Below, in pieces: positions 7,771 through 17,962 of a DNA stretch of 39,837 nucleotides. The DNA lies in contig CAJOEO010000016.1 of NCBI GenBank assembly GCA_905233535.1, positions 1 to 39,837 on the forward strand, given 5' to 3'. The position numbers and the translations under genes are program-made. The DNA is from an uncultured Treponema sp. (GTDB lineage: Bacteria > Spirochaetota > Spirochaetia > Treponematales > Treponemataceae). The notes beneath the pieces were generated by a model. The model had not been told where the DNA came from, did no database searches, and saw only the letters and a program-made list of their open reading frames with translations. The stretch's first letter is position 1, and each line of letters starts with the position of its first letter.

Positions 7771-9561
7771 CTACTGAATTATAACATACATCGTTACAGT
7801 GTTCGCGCCCGAATCCCCGAATGTAAGAGTGAGCGAACTGTCCGACGCAGTAGTTTCGCGAAGTTTGTGAAGCGTCATTCCGTAATTCGGGCGAAGCGCA
7901 CAGCCCATATTCGACGCAAAAATGAACGGTCCAGTTTTGTCGGAATCGCTGTTGTAGCCCGCGCTTGATTGATTTCTTACTAGATAATCAGTCGAAGAGC
8001 GTTTGTAATCATTTCCCCACAAATCGATTGCCGTCATCGGATATGAATATGAGTCTTTTGTGATTGTTTGAGTTGCGTCTTGATTGTGCGTAAAAACTTC
8101 TGAATCCGTTGTTGCCGTTCCTGACGAACTTTTGTTTGTGCAGGCAATCAAAAATTGTTTGAAAAGGTCGCTGAATGTGTAATTGTTGCCGCTGTTTACG
8201 GAATTCACCGCGGCAACAAGCGAGTCGTTGTCGATTTTGTTGTTTTCCATAATCGCTTTTACAAGTTTTGCTCCGCCGTATTGTCTGCAAAGCCAAGAGC
8301 CGAATCCGTAGGAAGTTGAATAAGAAAGCGCGGCATAGCTGTCGTTTCTGTATTCGCGGATTCCGCTTAAAAAGTACGAAGAATTAAAGTACGGCAAACG
8401 CTCGTGTTTTACATTGTTTGAATTATCAAGACCAAGTTTTTCCGCCATCATATCTTCGCAAAGCATAGAAAGCATTTCGTTGTAAGATGTATCGGGAGAG
8501 CCGTAATCTTTCATATCTTTCATTCCGTAATTTATCATGTGCTGAAACTCGTGCGCCAGCGTGGAAATCGTGGTATTTATTGATTTTACAGCATATATCG
8601 CATCGATATAAAAATATTTTCCTTCGTTGCTGTATCTTATTACGCTATTAGAATTTGACACGCGAGTAAAATAATCTTTTGCGTAAAAATATCCCAAAAC
8701 GCCACACTGCGAACTTGCCTCGTAATCCGCTCCGATGTCGTAAATTACGATGTTGATTTTTTTTCCTGTATCGCCGTAGGTTTCCATATCGATTGAAGCC
8801 GCTTCTGAAAGTTTTGAAGTTGACGCATTGGAATTTATGAGTTTGTCGGATTCATTTCCAAAAACATTTGTTATTAACGGATAAAATGCTTCGAATTTTT
8901 CTTTAAATTCTTTAGCGATTTTTTCCATCTCTGTTGAATCTTTGCCTTGCTTGGTAAAATCAGATTCTACGCACCAAACATAACAATTATCTCCGCTCGC
9001 ATACAATTTTGCAGTTTTCAGCGAGTATTGCGTCATATTTACATTTGAATCTACATAAATATCTTTTGTATTGCCGACCGAGTAAGTCGTTTGGGATTTT
9101 GCAGGAGCGGGCGGTTCGGGGAGCGCGCTTCGTCCTGCGCTTCGGATTCCGTCCAGCGTGATTTTTTCGCCTTCAAAATGCTTAAACTCGCTTTGCGGAA
9201 TTTCGCTTGAATCCACATCGATTTCCGCATCAAAAATCGCCGCGCGGCTTGTGCTTGCAGAGCGCAGCGCAGAAAGTGGCACGCTCACATTTCCCGTGTT
9301 CACTTTTGCAAGATAAATGCTTTTGTTCGACGGAACGCCAGAAATCGTAATGGATTTTGTGGTCGGCGCAATTTCAAAAATCGGCAAATCTGACTTGTAA
9401 ACTGCTGTATCTGATTTTGTCGCAGAAACGACATTGTACGAAGAAGAAGAACTTGTATCATCGTCCGAAAGAGAGCAAGCCAAAATTCCAAGTCCAACGC
9501 CTGACAAAATTAACGCGCTTGCTCCAAAACTCGCTATTTTTTTGTTTATTCGATTTTTCAT
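7771..9561 (-). CDS. lipoprotein metallopeptidase, M30 (hyicolysin)-like
   Basis: Lipobox GLGILAC; HEFQHMINY zinc motif; GGAGG SD before start at 9561. Confidence 0.7.
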   Translation of the reverse strand: MKNRINKKIASFGASALILSGVGLGILACSLSDDDTSSSSSYNVVSATKSDTAVYKSDLPIFEIAPTTKSITISGVPSNKSIYLAKVNTGNVSVPLSALRSASTSRAAIFDAEIDVDSSEIPQSEFKHFEGEKITLDGIRSAGRSALPEPPAPAKSQTTYSVGNTKDIYVDSNVNMTQYSLKTAKLYASGDNCYVWCVESDFTKQGKDSTEMEKIAKEFKEKFEAFYPLITNVFGNESDKLINSNASTSKLSEAASIDMETYGDTGKKINIVIYDIGADYEASSQCGVLGYFYAKDYFTRVSNSNSVIRYSNEGKYFYIDAIYAVKSINTTISTLAHEFQHMINYGMKDMKDYGSPDTSYNEMLSMLCEDMMAEKLGLDNSNNVKHERLPYFNSSYFLSGIREYRNDSYAALSYSTSYGFGSWLCRQYGGAKLVKAIMENNKIDNDSLVAAVNSVNSGNNYTFSDLFKQFLIACTNKSSSGTATTDSEVFTHNQDATQTITKDSYSYPMTAIDLWGNDYKRSSTDYLVRNQSSAGYNSDSDKTGPFIFASNMGCALRPNYGMTLHKLRETTASDSSLTLTFGDSGANTVTMYVIIQ

Positions 9562-9681
9562 AAAATCTTCCTCCGTACCCGTTGGCGCAAAAATTGTATT
9601 TAATTTCATTGCATTGTATCACAAGTTGTATAAAGTTTCGCGTGTTTGCGCGAAAATCATTTTTGATTTACATTTTTTCGC

Positions 9682-10419
9682 ATGAATATTTGCCTTTTTG
9701 ACAAAAACGAACGCGACGAAAACGGAAAAATTGTTTTTTTGAAAAACGACGAACGAGCAAATCACATTTTGAACGTTCTAAAAAAGAATGTCGGCGACAC
9801 GTTTCTTGCGGGAATTGTGAACGAAATGGCGGGAATTGCGACAATTGAAAAAATCGACGACGGAAAAATTGAATTTTCGTTCGAGCCGAAAACGGACGGA
9901 AAACCGCTTGCGCCGATTGATTTTTTGGTGGGATTTCCGCGCCCGATTCAACTTCGTCGGCTTTTGCGCGATGTGGCGGGCTTAGGTGCGCGAAAAATCG
10001 TTCTTTGCGGTACGGAACTCGGCGAAAAATCGTATTTGGATTCTAACGTTGTAAAAGACGGAAGCGCGCAAAAAATGCTTTTTGACGGCACTGTTCAGGC
10101 GGGAAGCACGCACGTCCCCGAACTTGTTGTTTGTAAAAATATTTTTGACGCTTTTTCGATTTTGAACGCCGACATAAAAATCGCGCTGGACAACAAACGC
10201 GCGCAAATGTCGCTCGGAAAAAAATTGCGCGAAAACGCGGACAAAAAATCGATTTGCCTTGCAATCGGAAGCGAACGCGGCTGGACGGAAAACGAGCGCG
10301 ATATTTTTTTGAAAAACGGCTGGTCGCTCTGCTCGATGGGAAGCCGCGTTTTGCGAACGGAAACTGCCGTAACGGTTTCGGGCGCAATCGTTTTGGACGC
10401 GCTCGGCTTTTTGGATTGA
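9682..10419 (+). CDS. rsmE: 16S rRNA (uracil(1498)-N(3))-methyltransferase RsmE
   Basis: AIGSERGWTENERD, GSRVLRTETAV knot motifs. Confidence 0.92.
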   Translation: MNICLFDKNERDENGKIVFLKNDERANHILNVLKKNVGDTFLAGIVNEMAGIATIEKIDDGKIEFSFEPKTDGKPLAPIDFLVGFPRPIQLRRLLRDVAGLGARKIVLCGTELGEKSYLDSNVVKDGSAQKMLFDGTVQAGSTHVPELVVCKNIFDAFSILNADIKIALDNKRAQMSLGKKLRENADKKSICLAIGSERGWTENERDIFLKNGWSLCSMGSRVLRTETAVTVSGAIVLDALGFLD

Positions 10420-10540
10420 CATTTTGCGATTTTCAATTTTCGTTGGTTGAACTTCTCGAAACAAATTTTTGATAAACAAAACAATAGCGTTGACAGAAAA
10501 TCTGCAATATTCAAAAAAAATCTTCTATAATATACAAATC

Positions 10541-11344
10541 ATGGAGAACGAAGAAATAAAGGAAAACCTTTTGAAATTGGCGCAAACGTCGCTTGATTTT
10601 ACGGTTGTTCAAACGGGGAAGGAATCTGTGCGCGTGAACGGGCTTTACGACGCACAAACGCACGAGATTTTGTTGCACAACAAAAATTTTGCGAACGACG
10701 ACCAATTGATTTACACGGCGGTTCACGAGTTTACGCATCATCTCGAAACCGAAAAATTTATTGCGGAAAACGGCGGCAAAGTTCCGCCAAAAGGAACGCG
10801 AGTTCATTCAAAGGCGTTTTGGTCGCGTTTTCACGAATTGATTGCAAAGGCGGAAGAAATCGGCATTTATAAAATTGCAATCGAGGAATCGCCCGAACTT
10901 TCTGAGTTGACGAAGAAAATCAAAACGGAATTTATCGAAGCGAACGGAAAACTCATGGTGGAATTCGGCAAACTTTTGGCGAAAGCGCACGATTTGTGTA
11001 AAAAATCGAATATTCGCTACGAGGATTATCTCGACAGAGTTTTGTGTCTTCCGCGTTCTACGGCAAAGGAAATTCAAAAAGTAAGCGAAAGCGGCGTGAA
11101 TCCTGCGGTCGGCTTTGAAAATATGAAAAGTCTTGCGACGATTAAAGACGAAGACGAACGCAAAAACGCCACGGAAAAAATCATCGAAGGAAATCCCGCG
11201 GACACGCTCGACGAATTAAAAAAGAAAAAAACGGAAGATTCTCCGCGAGAAAAGTTGGAAAAGGAAAAGGCGCGAATCGAAAAAACGATTGAAACCTTAA
11301 AAGAACGCTTGCAATATGTGGAGGAAACCCTTGAAACACTCTGA
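10541..11344 (+). CDS. putative zinc metallopeptidase-like cytosolic protein
   Basis: VHEFTHHLE motif; coiled-coil C-terminus; TATAAT 9 nt before ATG 10541. Confidence 0.6.
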   Translation: MENEEIKENLLKLAQTSLDFTVVQTGKESVRVNGLYDAQTHEILLHNKNFANDDQLIYTAVHEFTHHLETEKFIAENGGKVPPKGTRVHSKAFWSRFHELIAKAEEIGIYKIAIEESPELSELTKKIKTEFIEANGKLMVEFGKLLAKAHDLCKKSNIRYEDYLDRVLCLPRSTAKEIQKVSESGVNPAVGFENMKSLATIKDEDERKNATEKIIEGNPADTLDELKKKKTEDSPREKLEKEKARIEKTIETLKERLQYVEETLETL

Positions 11345-12188
11345 AAAAATTTCAATCGCGCTTTTTTCTGCGATTTCGACTTTTGCGTTTGCGCAAAACG
11401 GACCAACGCCACCGTCGCCACCAAGTGTCGCGCTTCCGTCATTTGGCGGATTTTACACGCCTGGCACAAATGGATTTTACACTGGTTCTCGCCACGCGCC
11501 GCCTTACGTTCCGAATTTTCAAAATTCGCAAAATTCGCAAAATCGAGTTTTGACGGAATCGCAGAAAAAACAAATCGAAGAAGAAACCGCGGATTTAATC
11601 GGAAGCACAGAAAATACGAAAATCAATTTGAGCGCGAAAGACATGGCTTCTCTTGAATCTCTTGGTTTGTTAAAAAAAGTTTCTGCGTCGATTGGAGCGA
11701 ACGCCACGCAATCAAAAGAAGACAGCGAAACTTTAAAAGCGATTTTGGCAAAATTGAACGAAATCAAAGTTGAACTCGACAAAAACGCCGAAGAAAAATC
11801 GCAAATCGAATCTGAAAAATCGCCCACGGTTTTGAGATTTACGGCGGACGGCGTGGATTGGACGGGTGCGATTCAATCGGCGCATTTTTCCGACGAAGAG
11901 GCGGACGGTTCGTTTTTGTTTACGAGCGACATCGCGTATTCTCACGACGGCAAGCGCACCGACGAAACGTTTTATTTGCTTTTTTCGTCGGACGTTGGCG
12001 AAGGCGGCATAAAAAAATACAACGTAAAAGCCGAAACGAACGGCGAAGACGCGGGATTTTTTCTTTCGCGGTTGGCGCAAAAAGGCGTGCTTACGGCAAC
12101 GCGAACGGGAAATCTCGTTTCGTTTCGCGTGAACGAAAGCGATGTTTCGGTGGATATGCTTCTTTCGATGAAAAAAATCGGGCAGTAA
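11331..12188 (+). CDS. hypothetical exported protein
   Basis: Signal-like KHSEKISIALFSAISTFAFAQ; GGAGG upstream of TTG 11331; overlaps preceding stop. Confidence 0.6.
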   Translation: MKHSEKISIALFSAISTFAFAQNGPTPPSPPSVALPSFGGFYTPGTNGFYTGSRHAPPYVPNFQNSQNSQNRVLTESQKKQIEEETADLIGSTENTKINLSAKDMASLESLGLLKKVSASIGANATQSKEDSETLKAILAKLNEIKVELDKNAEEKSQIESEKSPTVLRFTADGVDWTGAIQSAHFSDEEADGSFLFTSDIAYSHDGKRTDETFYLLFSSDVGEGGIKKYNVKAETNGEDAGFFLSRLAQKGVLTATRTGNLVSFRVNESDVSVDMLLSMKKIGQ

Positions 12189-12189
12189 A

Positions 12190-12888
12190 ATGGCAAGCGA
12201 GATTTTAAAAAACGGAATCGAAGAGATTTTGAAAGCCGATTTTTTTTCGATTCAAACGGAAAAAAACGACGAACTTTTTGAAAAACTCACCGTTTTCACG
12301 AATCTTCTTTTGGAATGGAACAAAAAATTCGACCTTGTGAACGCCGAAACCGAAGACGAAATTGCCGCGCGGCACATTTTGGATTCGCTTGCGGGCGCAA
12401 GCGCGATTTGTGCCGAACTTTCAAACAGAAAACGCGAAAACGCCACGATTGCCGACATCGGTTCTGGCGCGGGGTTTCCAGGAATTCCACTTGCGTGTCT
12501 TCTTCCAAATCAAAAATTCGTTTTTGTGGAAAGAATGTCAAAGCGGTGCAATTTTTTGCAAAATTGCGTGCGCGAACTTGGGCTTTTAAACGTGGAAGTT
12601 GAGGAAAATCAGGCGGAACGTCTTTCGCAAAATCGTTTTTTTGTGGCGACTTTTCGCGCGTTTCGTCCGCTTGAAAAAAAAATGCTCCGCGTGCTTTTGC
12701 GGATTTTGGAAAACGGCGGATTTTTGGCGGCGTACAAAGCGCGAAAAACAAGCATCGACGCGGAACTTTCCGCGCTTGAGTTTTTGCCACCGCACAAAAT
12801 CGTGGAACTTTCTGTTCCGTTTTTGACGCAATCGACAAAAAAAGGCGAAGAACGCGAACGAAATCTCGTCATAATTGAAAAATCTTGA
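12190..12888 (+). CDS. rsmG: 16S rRNA (guanine(527)-N(7))-methyltransferase RsmG
   Basis: RHILDSLAGA, ADIGSGAGFPGIPLA, FVERMSKRCNFL motifs. Confidence 0.93.
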   Translation: MASEILKNGIEEILKADFFSIQTEKNDELFEKLTVFTNLLLEWNKKFDLVNAETEDEIAARHILDSLAGASAICAELSNRKRENATIADIGSGAGFPGIPLACLLPNQKFVFVERMSKRCNFLQNCVRELGLLNVEVEENQAERLSQNRFFVATFRAFRPLEKKMLRVLLRILENGGFLAAYKARKTSIDAELSALEFLPPHKIVELSVPFLTQSTKKGEERERNLVIIEKS

Positions 12889-12895
12889 ATAAAAA

Positions 12896-12932
12896 AACGG
12901 TGGTTTCGACTATGCTCAACCACCGCTTTTTT
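12896..12932. repeat. dispersed GGTTGAG...TCGAAACC element (reverse orientation)
   Basis: ACGGTGGTTTCGACTATGCTCAACCACCGCTTTTTTT. Confidence 0.75.
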
Positions 12933-12969
12933 TCTCTCAATCACCGTTCTTTTTTATTTGGCGCGATTT

Positions 12970-14301
12970 TTAATCAACTCGCTTTAACATTTTTATAAGT
13001 TCGTCTTTTTCGACTAAATCGAGCGGACGACCTTCGGCAAATCGTCGCGCCTCGTCGCTGTACGTTCCCGCCGAAACGCAAATTCCTTTGTCCGCTTTTA
13101 CGTCGTTCACGCGAGAAAGAAATTCTCGCACAACAAGTTCGCCAATCGTGCCTTGCGTTCTGTAGAATCTGAAAATGTGGTCTTCTTCTGAGCGCGTAAA
13201 ATCGACATGAAGTTGAATCTGCACGTTGTCTTGCGAAACGGAAATGTCCATAATTCTTGCCGTGCCTTTTTTGTACATTCTGAGGGCGACTTTTCGGCAA
13301 AGCGCAACGAAATCGCTAGAAGCCGCCATCAAATACGTTTGAAGATTTTTGTTTTGATTCAATTCGCTGTAACGCGAAAGCAACGACGCAACGTCTTTGT
13401 AATTCGGGATTATCGCTTGAATTTCGCGCAACGCTTCAAGTCCTTTTGTAATCGCGTTTTGCATAAAACACGCGGTCGCGTAACGATAGCGGATTTCTAC
13501 GGCAACGTCTTGCGGCGCACTTTGGTGCTTCATACCGATTTCAAAATCTTGCATGGCTTTGTCCGCTTGATTCATTTTTATGTGATGAAGCCCCGCCGCC
13601 AAACACGATTTCGCGCCGAATTCTGGGTCAGGACGCATATGCATAAAAACGCGCATCGCTTTTTCCGCGTAGCCACTTTCGTTCATTGAATCCGCCATAC
13701 AGAACAACGCTTCTTTGTTTTCTGGATTTTCGTCCAAAGCGCGTTTCAAATACGGCAACGCCTCTTTGTAATGTTTTCCTTTATAAAGACCAATACCAAG
13801 ATATTGATTTATACCAGGCGCATCAGAACGAAGCATTATACAACGTTTAAAACACGGAACAGATTTATCAAATTCATTGTTCTTAAAATATGCCACACCA
13901 AGATAATAATTTACATCAAAGTTTTGTCTGTTTATTTGATACGCCGCGCCAAGACCTTTGAACGCTTCTTGAATTTTATTGAGTTTTACTGCACAAATTC
14001 CTTGACGCAAAGACGCTTGAAATGGGTCGATTTCGCGGTGAGCCGCAGAAATGCTCATCATAGTTTCATAAATCGGATACGCTTTATCCCAATCGTGTTC
14101 GTTGTAATACAAATCGCCCAAGGGAATCAAACCTTCGGGATTATGCGGGTCTTGTGCAAGTTTTCTGTTAGCGTCGCGAAGAATTTGCGCACGTCCCTTT
14201 TGCCTGCCTTTTCCGCCACCGCTGCCACGCTTTTTTGTGGCTAAAACTATAATAAGTGCGCCAAACGCAATAACAATAACAATGCCAATCAAAACTTCCA
14301 T
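12970..14301 (-). CDS. membrane-anchored TPR protein with C-terminal Mrr-like (restriction endonuclease-like) domain
   Basis: N-terminal TM; several TPR units; C-terminal IGELVVREFLSRVNDVKADKGICVSAGTYSDEARRFAEGRPLDLVEKDELIKML resembles the Mrr_cat distal half. Confidence 0.7.
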   Translation of the reverse strand: MEVLIGIVIVIAFGALIIVLATKKRGSGGGKGRQKGRAQILRDANRKLAQDPHNPEGLIPLGDLYYNEHDWDKAYPIYETMMSISAAHREIDPFQASLRQGICAVKLNKIQEAFKGLGAAYQINRQNFDVNYYLGVAYFKNNEFDKSVPCFKRCIMLRSDAPGINQYLGIGLYKGKHYKEALPYLKRALDENPENKEALFCMADSMNESGYAEKAMRVFMHMRPDPEFGAKSCLAAGLHHIKMNQADKAMQDFEIGMKHQSAPQDVAVEIRYRYATACFMQNAITKGLEALREIQAIIPNYKDVASLLSRYSELNQNKNLQTYLMAASSDFVALCRKVALRMYKKGTARIMDISVSQDNVQIQLHVDFTRSEEDHIFRFYRTQGTIGELVVREFLSRVNDVKADKGICVSAGTYSDEARRFAEGRPLDLVEKDELIKMLKRVD

Positions 14302-14490
14302 AATAATTCATTATCGGTAAAAATGCCGTGAAATGCAACGGTGGCGGAAAGTGTCGTGTAAATACTTGTTTGTTTCGGATTATAGTCATTTTTCTAAAGT
14401 CAAGGAAACTCGTTTTTCATCGAAAATAATCCGCACAAAAGAGATTTTCAAAATCGGTTTGGCATTATAAGATTCATTTAAGGGGGAACG

Positions 14491-15340
14491 ATGAATATTC
14501 ACATTTTGGAAATGCCACTCGATTTTGGAGCGTCGCGCCACGGTTCTGACATGGGACCGTCGGCGATTCGTTTGGCGGGAATCAAAGAGCGTCTTGAATC
14601 GCTTGGGCATCGCGTTGAAAAGTTTTTTAGTCCAATTCAAATAAATCCGCAGGAATTTGAGGCGATTGGAAATCCAAAGGCGAAATATCTCGCGCCAATC
14701 GTTCGTGCAACGGAGCAGTTGGCGGAAGAAGTTGAACGCGCAACTAGCAAAGGCGGTTTTCCGCTCGTTTTGGGCGGCGACCATTCGATTGCATTGGGTT
14801 CGCTTGCAGGGCTTGCGGCAACGTGTCGCAAAAAAAATCGCACGCTCGGCGTTTTGTACGTTGACGCGCACGGCGATTTTAACACGACGGAAACGACTCC
14901 CAGCGGAAATATTCACGGCGAATGTATGGCGGCAAGTTGCGGCTACGGAATTCCAGAACTCACGAATCTTTATTTTGCGGGACGAAAAGTGAATCCGCAA
15001 AACGTTTGCTACGCTGGGCTTTGCGATGGACATTGACCGCATTGGATTCAATGAAGTCGTAAAAAAAGTTTTGGCATTTTTCAAAGAACGAGTCGATTTT
15101 GTTCACGTTAGTTTTGACATGGACAGCCTTGACCCGATGTACGCACCAGGCACGGGCTATCATCTTCCTGCGGGCATGACGAATCGCGAAGCTCTTCTAT
15201 TAATGGAAGAAATGCACGATTCAAACCTTGTTGGAAGCGCGGAAATCGTGGAAGTAAATCCCGTTTTAGACGTGCGAAATCAAACCGCCGCACTTGCCGT
15301 AGAACTCGCTGCTCGTCTTTTAGGCGAAAAGATTTTTTGA
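14491..15340 (+). pseudogene. rocF: arginase, interrupted by an internal out-of-frame deletion
   Basis: ORF1 MPLDFGASRHGSDMGPSAIRLAG...LGGDHSIALGS...YVDAHGDFNT...SGNIHGE...NVCYAGL then stop at 15034-15036; ORF2 (other frame) FAMDIDRIG...VSFDMDSLDPMYAPGTG...EVNPVLDVRNQTA. Confidence 0.88.
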
Positions 15341-15442
15341 ACCAACATTTTTCGTTTCGACTTTCGCGTATCGAACCAAAAACCGCAGAGGTTTCGATAC
15401 GTTCTCTCCGCCGTTCTTTTTGTTTGCGCGTAAAAGATTGCG

Positions 15443-16506
15443 TCAGACTTTTTTGTTTTGCGACAAGTTTTTGCTCGCTTCTTTGAGAAATTCGCCTGCG
15501 ATTTGGATAACGGCTTTGCGGGTTTCGTCGTCTAGCGACTTGAACGCCACAATCATCGCGGCGGACGAGCGGAGCGAATCGGCGTGGAGCGCGCTCAGAC
15601 TGCCGTTTTTTGTTGCGCCGATTACGCTGAAAACCACGTGCGCGAAAAATATTCGCTTTTTTCGTCGAGCGATTCCTTGAAAACGAACGAAGCACCCCGC
15701 ACCGCCCAAGTGAATGGGTCGTGTTGCATCAAAAATTGCCCAGAACTTTCGACCACATTGAATTCCTCAAAATGCTCAAAAAGTTGACCCACAATCGAAA
15801 ACTGCGGAAAAAACGACTTTACGAGCGGACGCAATTTTTCAAATTCGGAAGACGAAAGTTTTTCGCGGGAAAATCCTGGTCCGTCAAAATTGTAGATTCT
15901 CTTGATTTTTGAAAAATTTTCCGCAGAAAGTTCCGAAACCGAAAAAATCGCAAGATTTCCGCCTTTTGAATGTCCACCAACAAAAATCTCGTCGGGTGTT
16001 TTTAACGCGTTTAAAAAGGAAGAAAGATAGTTCGCCGCGTCGATTTGCGCCAAAACTTTGTCTTTGAACGCAAGATTGAAATCCTCTTTCCAGCCCACAA
16101 TCGTGTCGTCAGTGCCACGAAATGCGACAAAATGCTTGCCGTCAAACGAAAAAACGAGCGCGCAAAATTGTTCTTCCGCGCCGTCGTCGAATTTGTCCAC
16201 AAAACCCGAAAGTTCCACGCTCGAAAAACGAACGGACTTTGCAGCCGCCTCAAGCAAATCCACGGAAAGCGGATTTATGACGAGTCCCACGTTCTTCCGC
16301 TCAGAAAAATTTTGCGACGAACGGAATTTTTCCCAAGCGTCCGCGATTTTTGTTTTTTCGGCAAAATCCGCCGAAACGATTTCGCCAAAATTCAAATACG
16401 AAAGTTGCGTGAAAATCAGCGCGTCCACGTCGTTGAATCCGTCCGTCAAAAGCGGAATGTCCCCGCGCCAAGCGATGTAATCAAGAATCGTGTCGATTTT
16501 TTCCAT
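15443..16506 (-). pseudogene. DUF2974 / Mbeg1-like alpha/beta-hydrolase-fold protein, frame-disrupted near its C-terminus
   Basis: ORF 15622-16506 has FRGTDDT and GGHSKGGN; the natural C-terminus VVFSVIGATKNGSLSALHADSLRSSAAMIVAFKSLDDETRKAV continues in a second frame (15443-15709). Confidence 0.72.
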
Positions 16507-16605
16507 AATTTTCCTCAGATTTTAATTTAAAATTGCAGAATCATATCATCGTACATTACAGTAAGAAGCATTGTACTAGAAAAACTGCGTCTTTTTAGTA
16601 CAATA

Positions 16606-16950
16606 TCATAAAAAAAGCGCGAAAGTTGCGTATTTATGCCCAAAATGTTCATATAATTCCTTGTAGCCATACGCCGTTGGCGTTATATTTTTGTTCAGCC
16701 GCGCAATATGCCCGTTTTTTTTCACGAGATTTTTTGAAACGATTTTTGCGTTTTTGAAAATCAATTTTCGATTCAAATTTTCGAGAAAATCAAAAACGAC
16801 ATTTTTGTTTTCCTCTTGAATTTTTATAGTCGCGTCGTGCAAACCTTCAAAGATTTTGTAACGCTCGTCAAAAATCCGCTCGTCTGGAATGTCCAAAAAA
16901 ATGTATTTTAGAATCTTGGATTTTTTTATGTTGCCGAAAGTCAAAATCAT
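16606..16950 (-). CDS. hypothetical protein
   Basis: Start 16950 has a TTTTGGAGAAAAA SD context; no recognised family. Confidence 0.5.
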   Translation of the reverse strand: MILTFGNIKKSKILKYIFLDIPDERIFDERYKIFEGLHDATIKIQEENKNVVFDFLENLNRKLIFKNAKIVSKNLVKKNGHIARLNKNITPTAYGYKELYEHFGHKYATFALFL

Positions 16951-17128
16951 TTTTTCTCCAAAAATCGAATTTTTGTCATTTTTGAATTCGCTCAATCAGC
17001 GCAGATTCTGAAACTGTTTTAGAATTAAGAGATGTTACGAAATGTATGCTTTAAGAAGTTCGTTGAGTGAAGTCGAAACGAAAATGACAAACGATTTTTC
17101 AGCATACTTTCTGTAACACCACCCGAAT

Positions 17129-17644
17129 TCAAATGCGTTTTTGCAAAAGAAAATCCGTCTGCGCGTCCGTTCCAAGCACGAATGTGTGCGCGCCGAACTT
17201 TGAAAATCCAAGATGCGCGTAGAATTTTTTTGCGTTTTCGTTGTGTTCCCACACGCCGAGCCAAAGCCGCGAAAGCCCCTGCTTTCTTGCCTCTTCCTCC
17301 GCTTCTTGAATGAGCGCGCTTCCGAGGTGTTTTCCTTTGTGCGCTTTTAAAACGTAAAGCCGCTGGATTTCAAGCGAATCTTCTCCCTGCCTCTCGGTTT
17401 GCGCGTCGTGGACGTTTAATTTTGCGTAGGCGGCTGGAAAATCGCCGCAAAACGCGATAAAAAAAACAGAATTCTTTGCAGAAATCTCCGATTCAACTTG
17501 CGGAATATTGAAATTCTCGCTCAGATATTTTTCCATATCTTCGGCACTGTTTGTGTCCGCAAAAGTTTCAAAAAAAGTCTGCTTTCCCAAGTCCGCGATT
17601 GTCTGCGCGTCGTTTTTTTCCGCGCGTTTAATTTTGATTTCCAT
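17129..17644 (-). CDS. GNAT family N-acetyltransferase
   Basis: LEIQRLYVLKAHKGKHLGSALIQEAEEEARKQGLSRLWLGVWEHNENAKKFYAHLGF. Confidence 0.88.
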   Translation of the reverse strand: MEIKIKRAEKNDAQTIADLGKQTFFETFADTNSAEDMEKYLSENFNIPQVESEISAKNSVFFIAFCGDFPAAYAKLNVHDAQTERQGEDSLEIQRLYVLKAHKGKHLGSALIQEAEEEARKQGLSRLWLGVWEHNENAKKFYAHLGFSKFGAHTFVLGTDAQTDFLLQKRI

Positions 17645-17746
17645 TTTGCTCTCCAAATCAGCGTTTTCAATATTTTATAATCGAGATGTTGAATCCTCAA
17701 ATGCTTTCTTTTCGTGATATGATGAACACAATTAAAGGAGAAAAAA

Positions 17747-17962
17747 ATGCTTGTAGTATCTTATGCCGATTTTTTTGCGAATCCTGCCCAATACAAGAAC
17801 GAAGCCGCCGTTTCTGGACTAAAAATTCTGCCAGAGAAAAAACAAAAGAAAATTTCCCGCAAAGTACAGGAAAAGCTGGATGCCCTAAATGCAATCGTCG
17901 GAATTATTCCGCATGAAGTAGATGCAGAAGTATTATTGGAAGAACGCAGAATGTCAAAATGA
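17747..17962 (+). CDS. type II antitoxin paired with downstream PIN toxin
   Basis: AAAGGAG SD; short ORF whose end overlaps the PIN ORF by ATGA (17959-17962). Confidence 0.65.
   Translation: MLVVSYADFFANPAQYKNEAAVSGLKILPEKKQKKISRKVQEKLDALNAIVGIIPHEVDAEVLLEERRMSK

Noticed and set aside
10541-11344. Calling the HEFTHH protein a defined peptidase family
   Set aside because: The zinc motif is visible but no further family signature was recognised, so only a general metallopeptidase-like call is made.
13771-14244. 157-aa plus-strand ORF opposite the TPR protein
   Set aside because: Shadow ORF with Ile/Thr/Arg-rich composition; TPR pattern on the other strand is convincing.
15026-15340. 104-aa ORF as an independent gene
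   Set aside because: It is the C-terminal half of arginase in another frame, not a separate gene.
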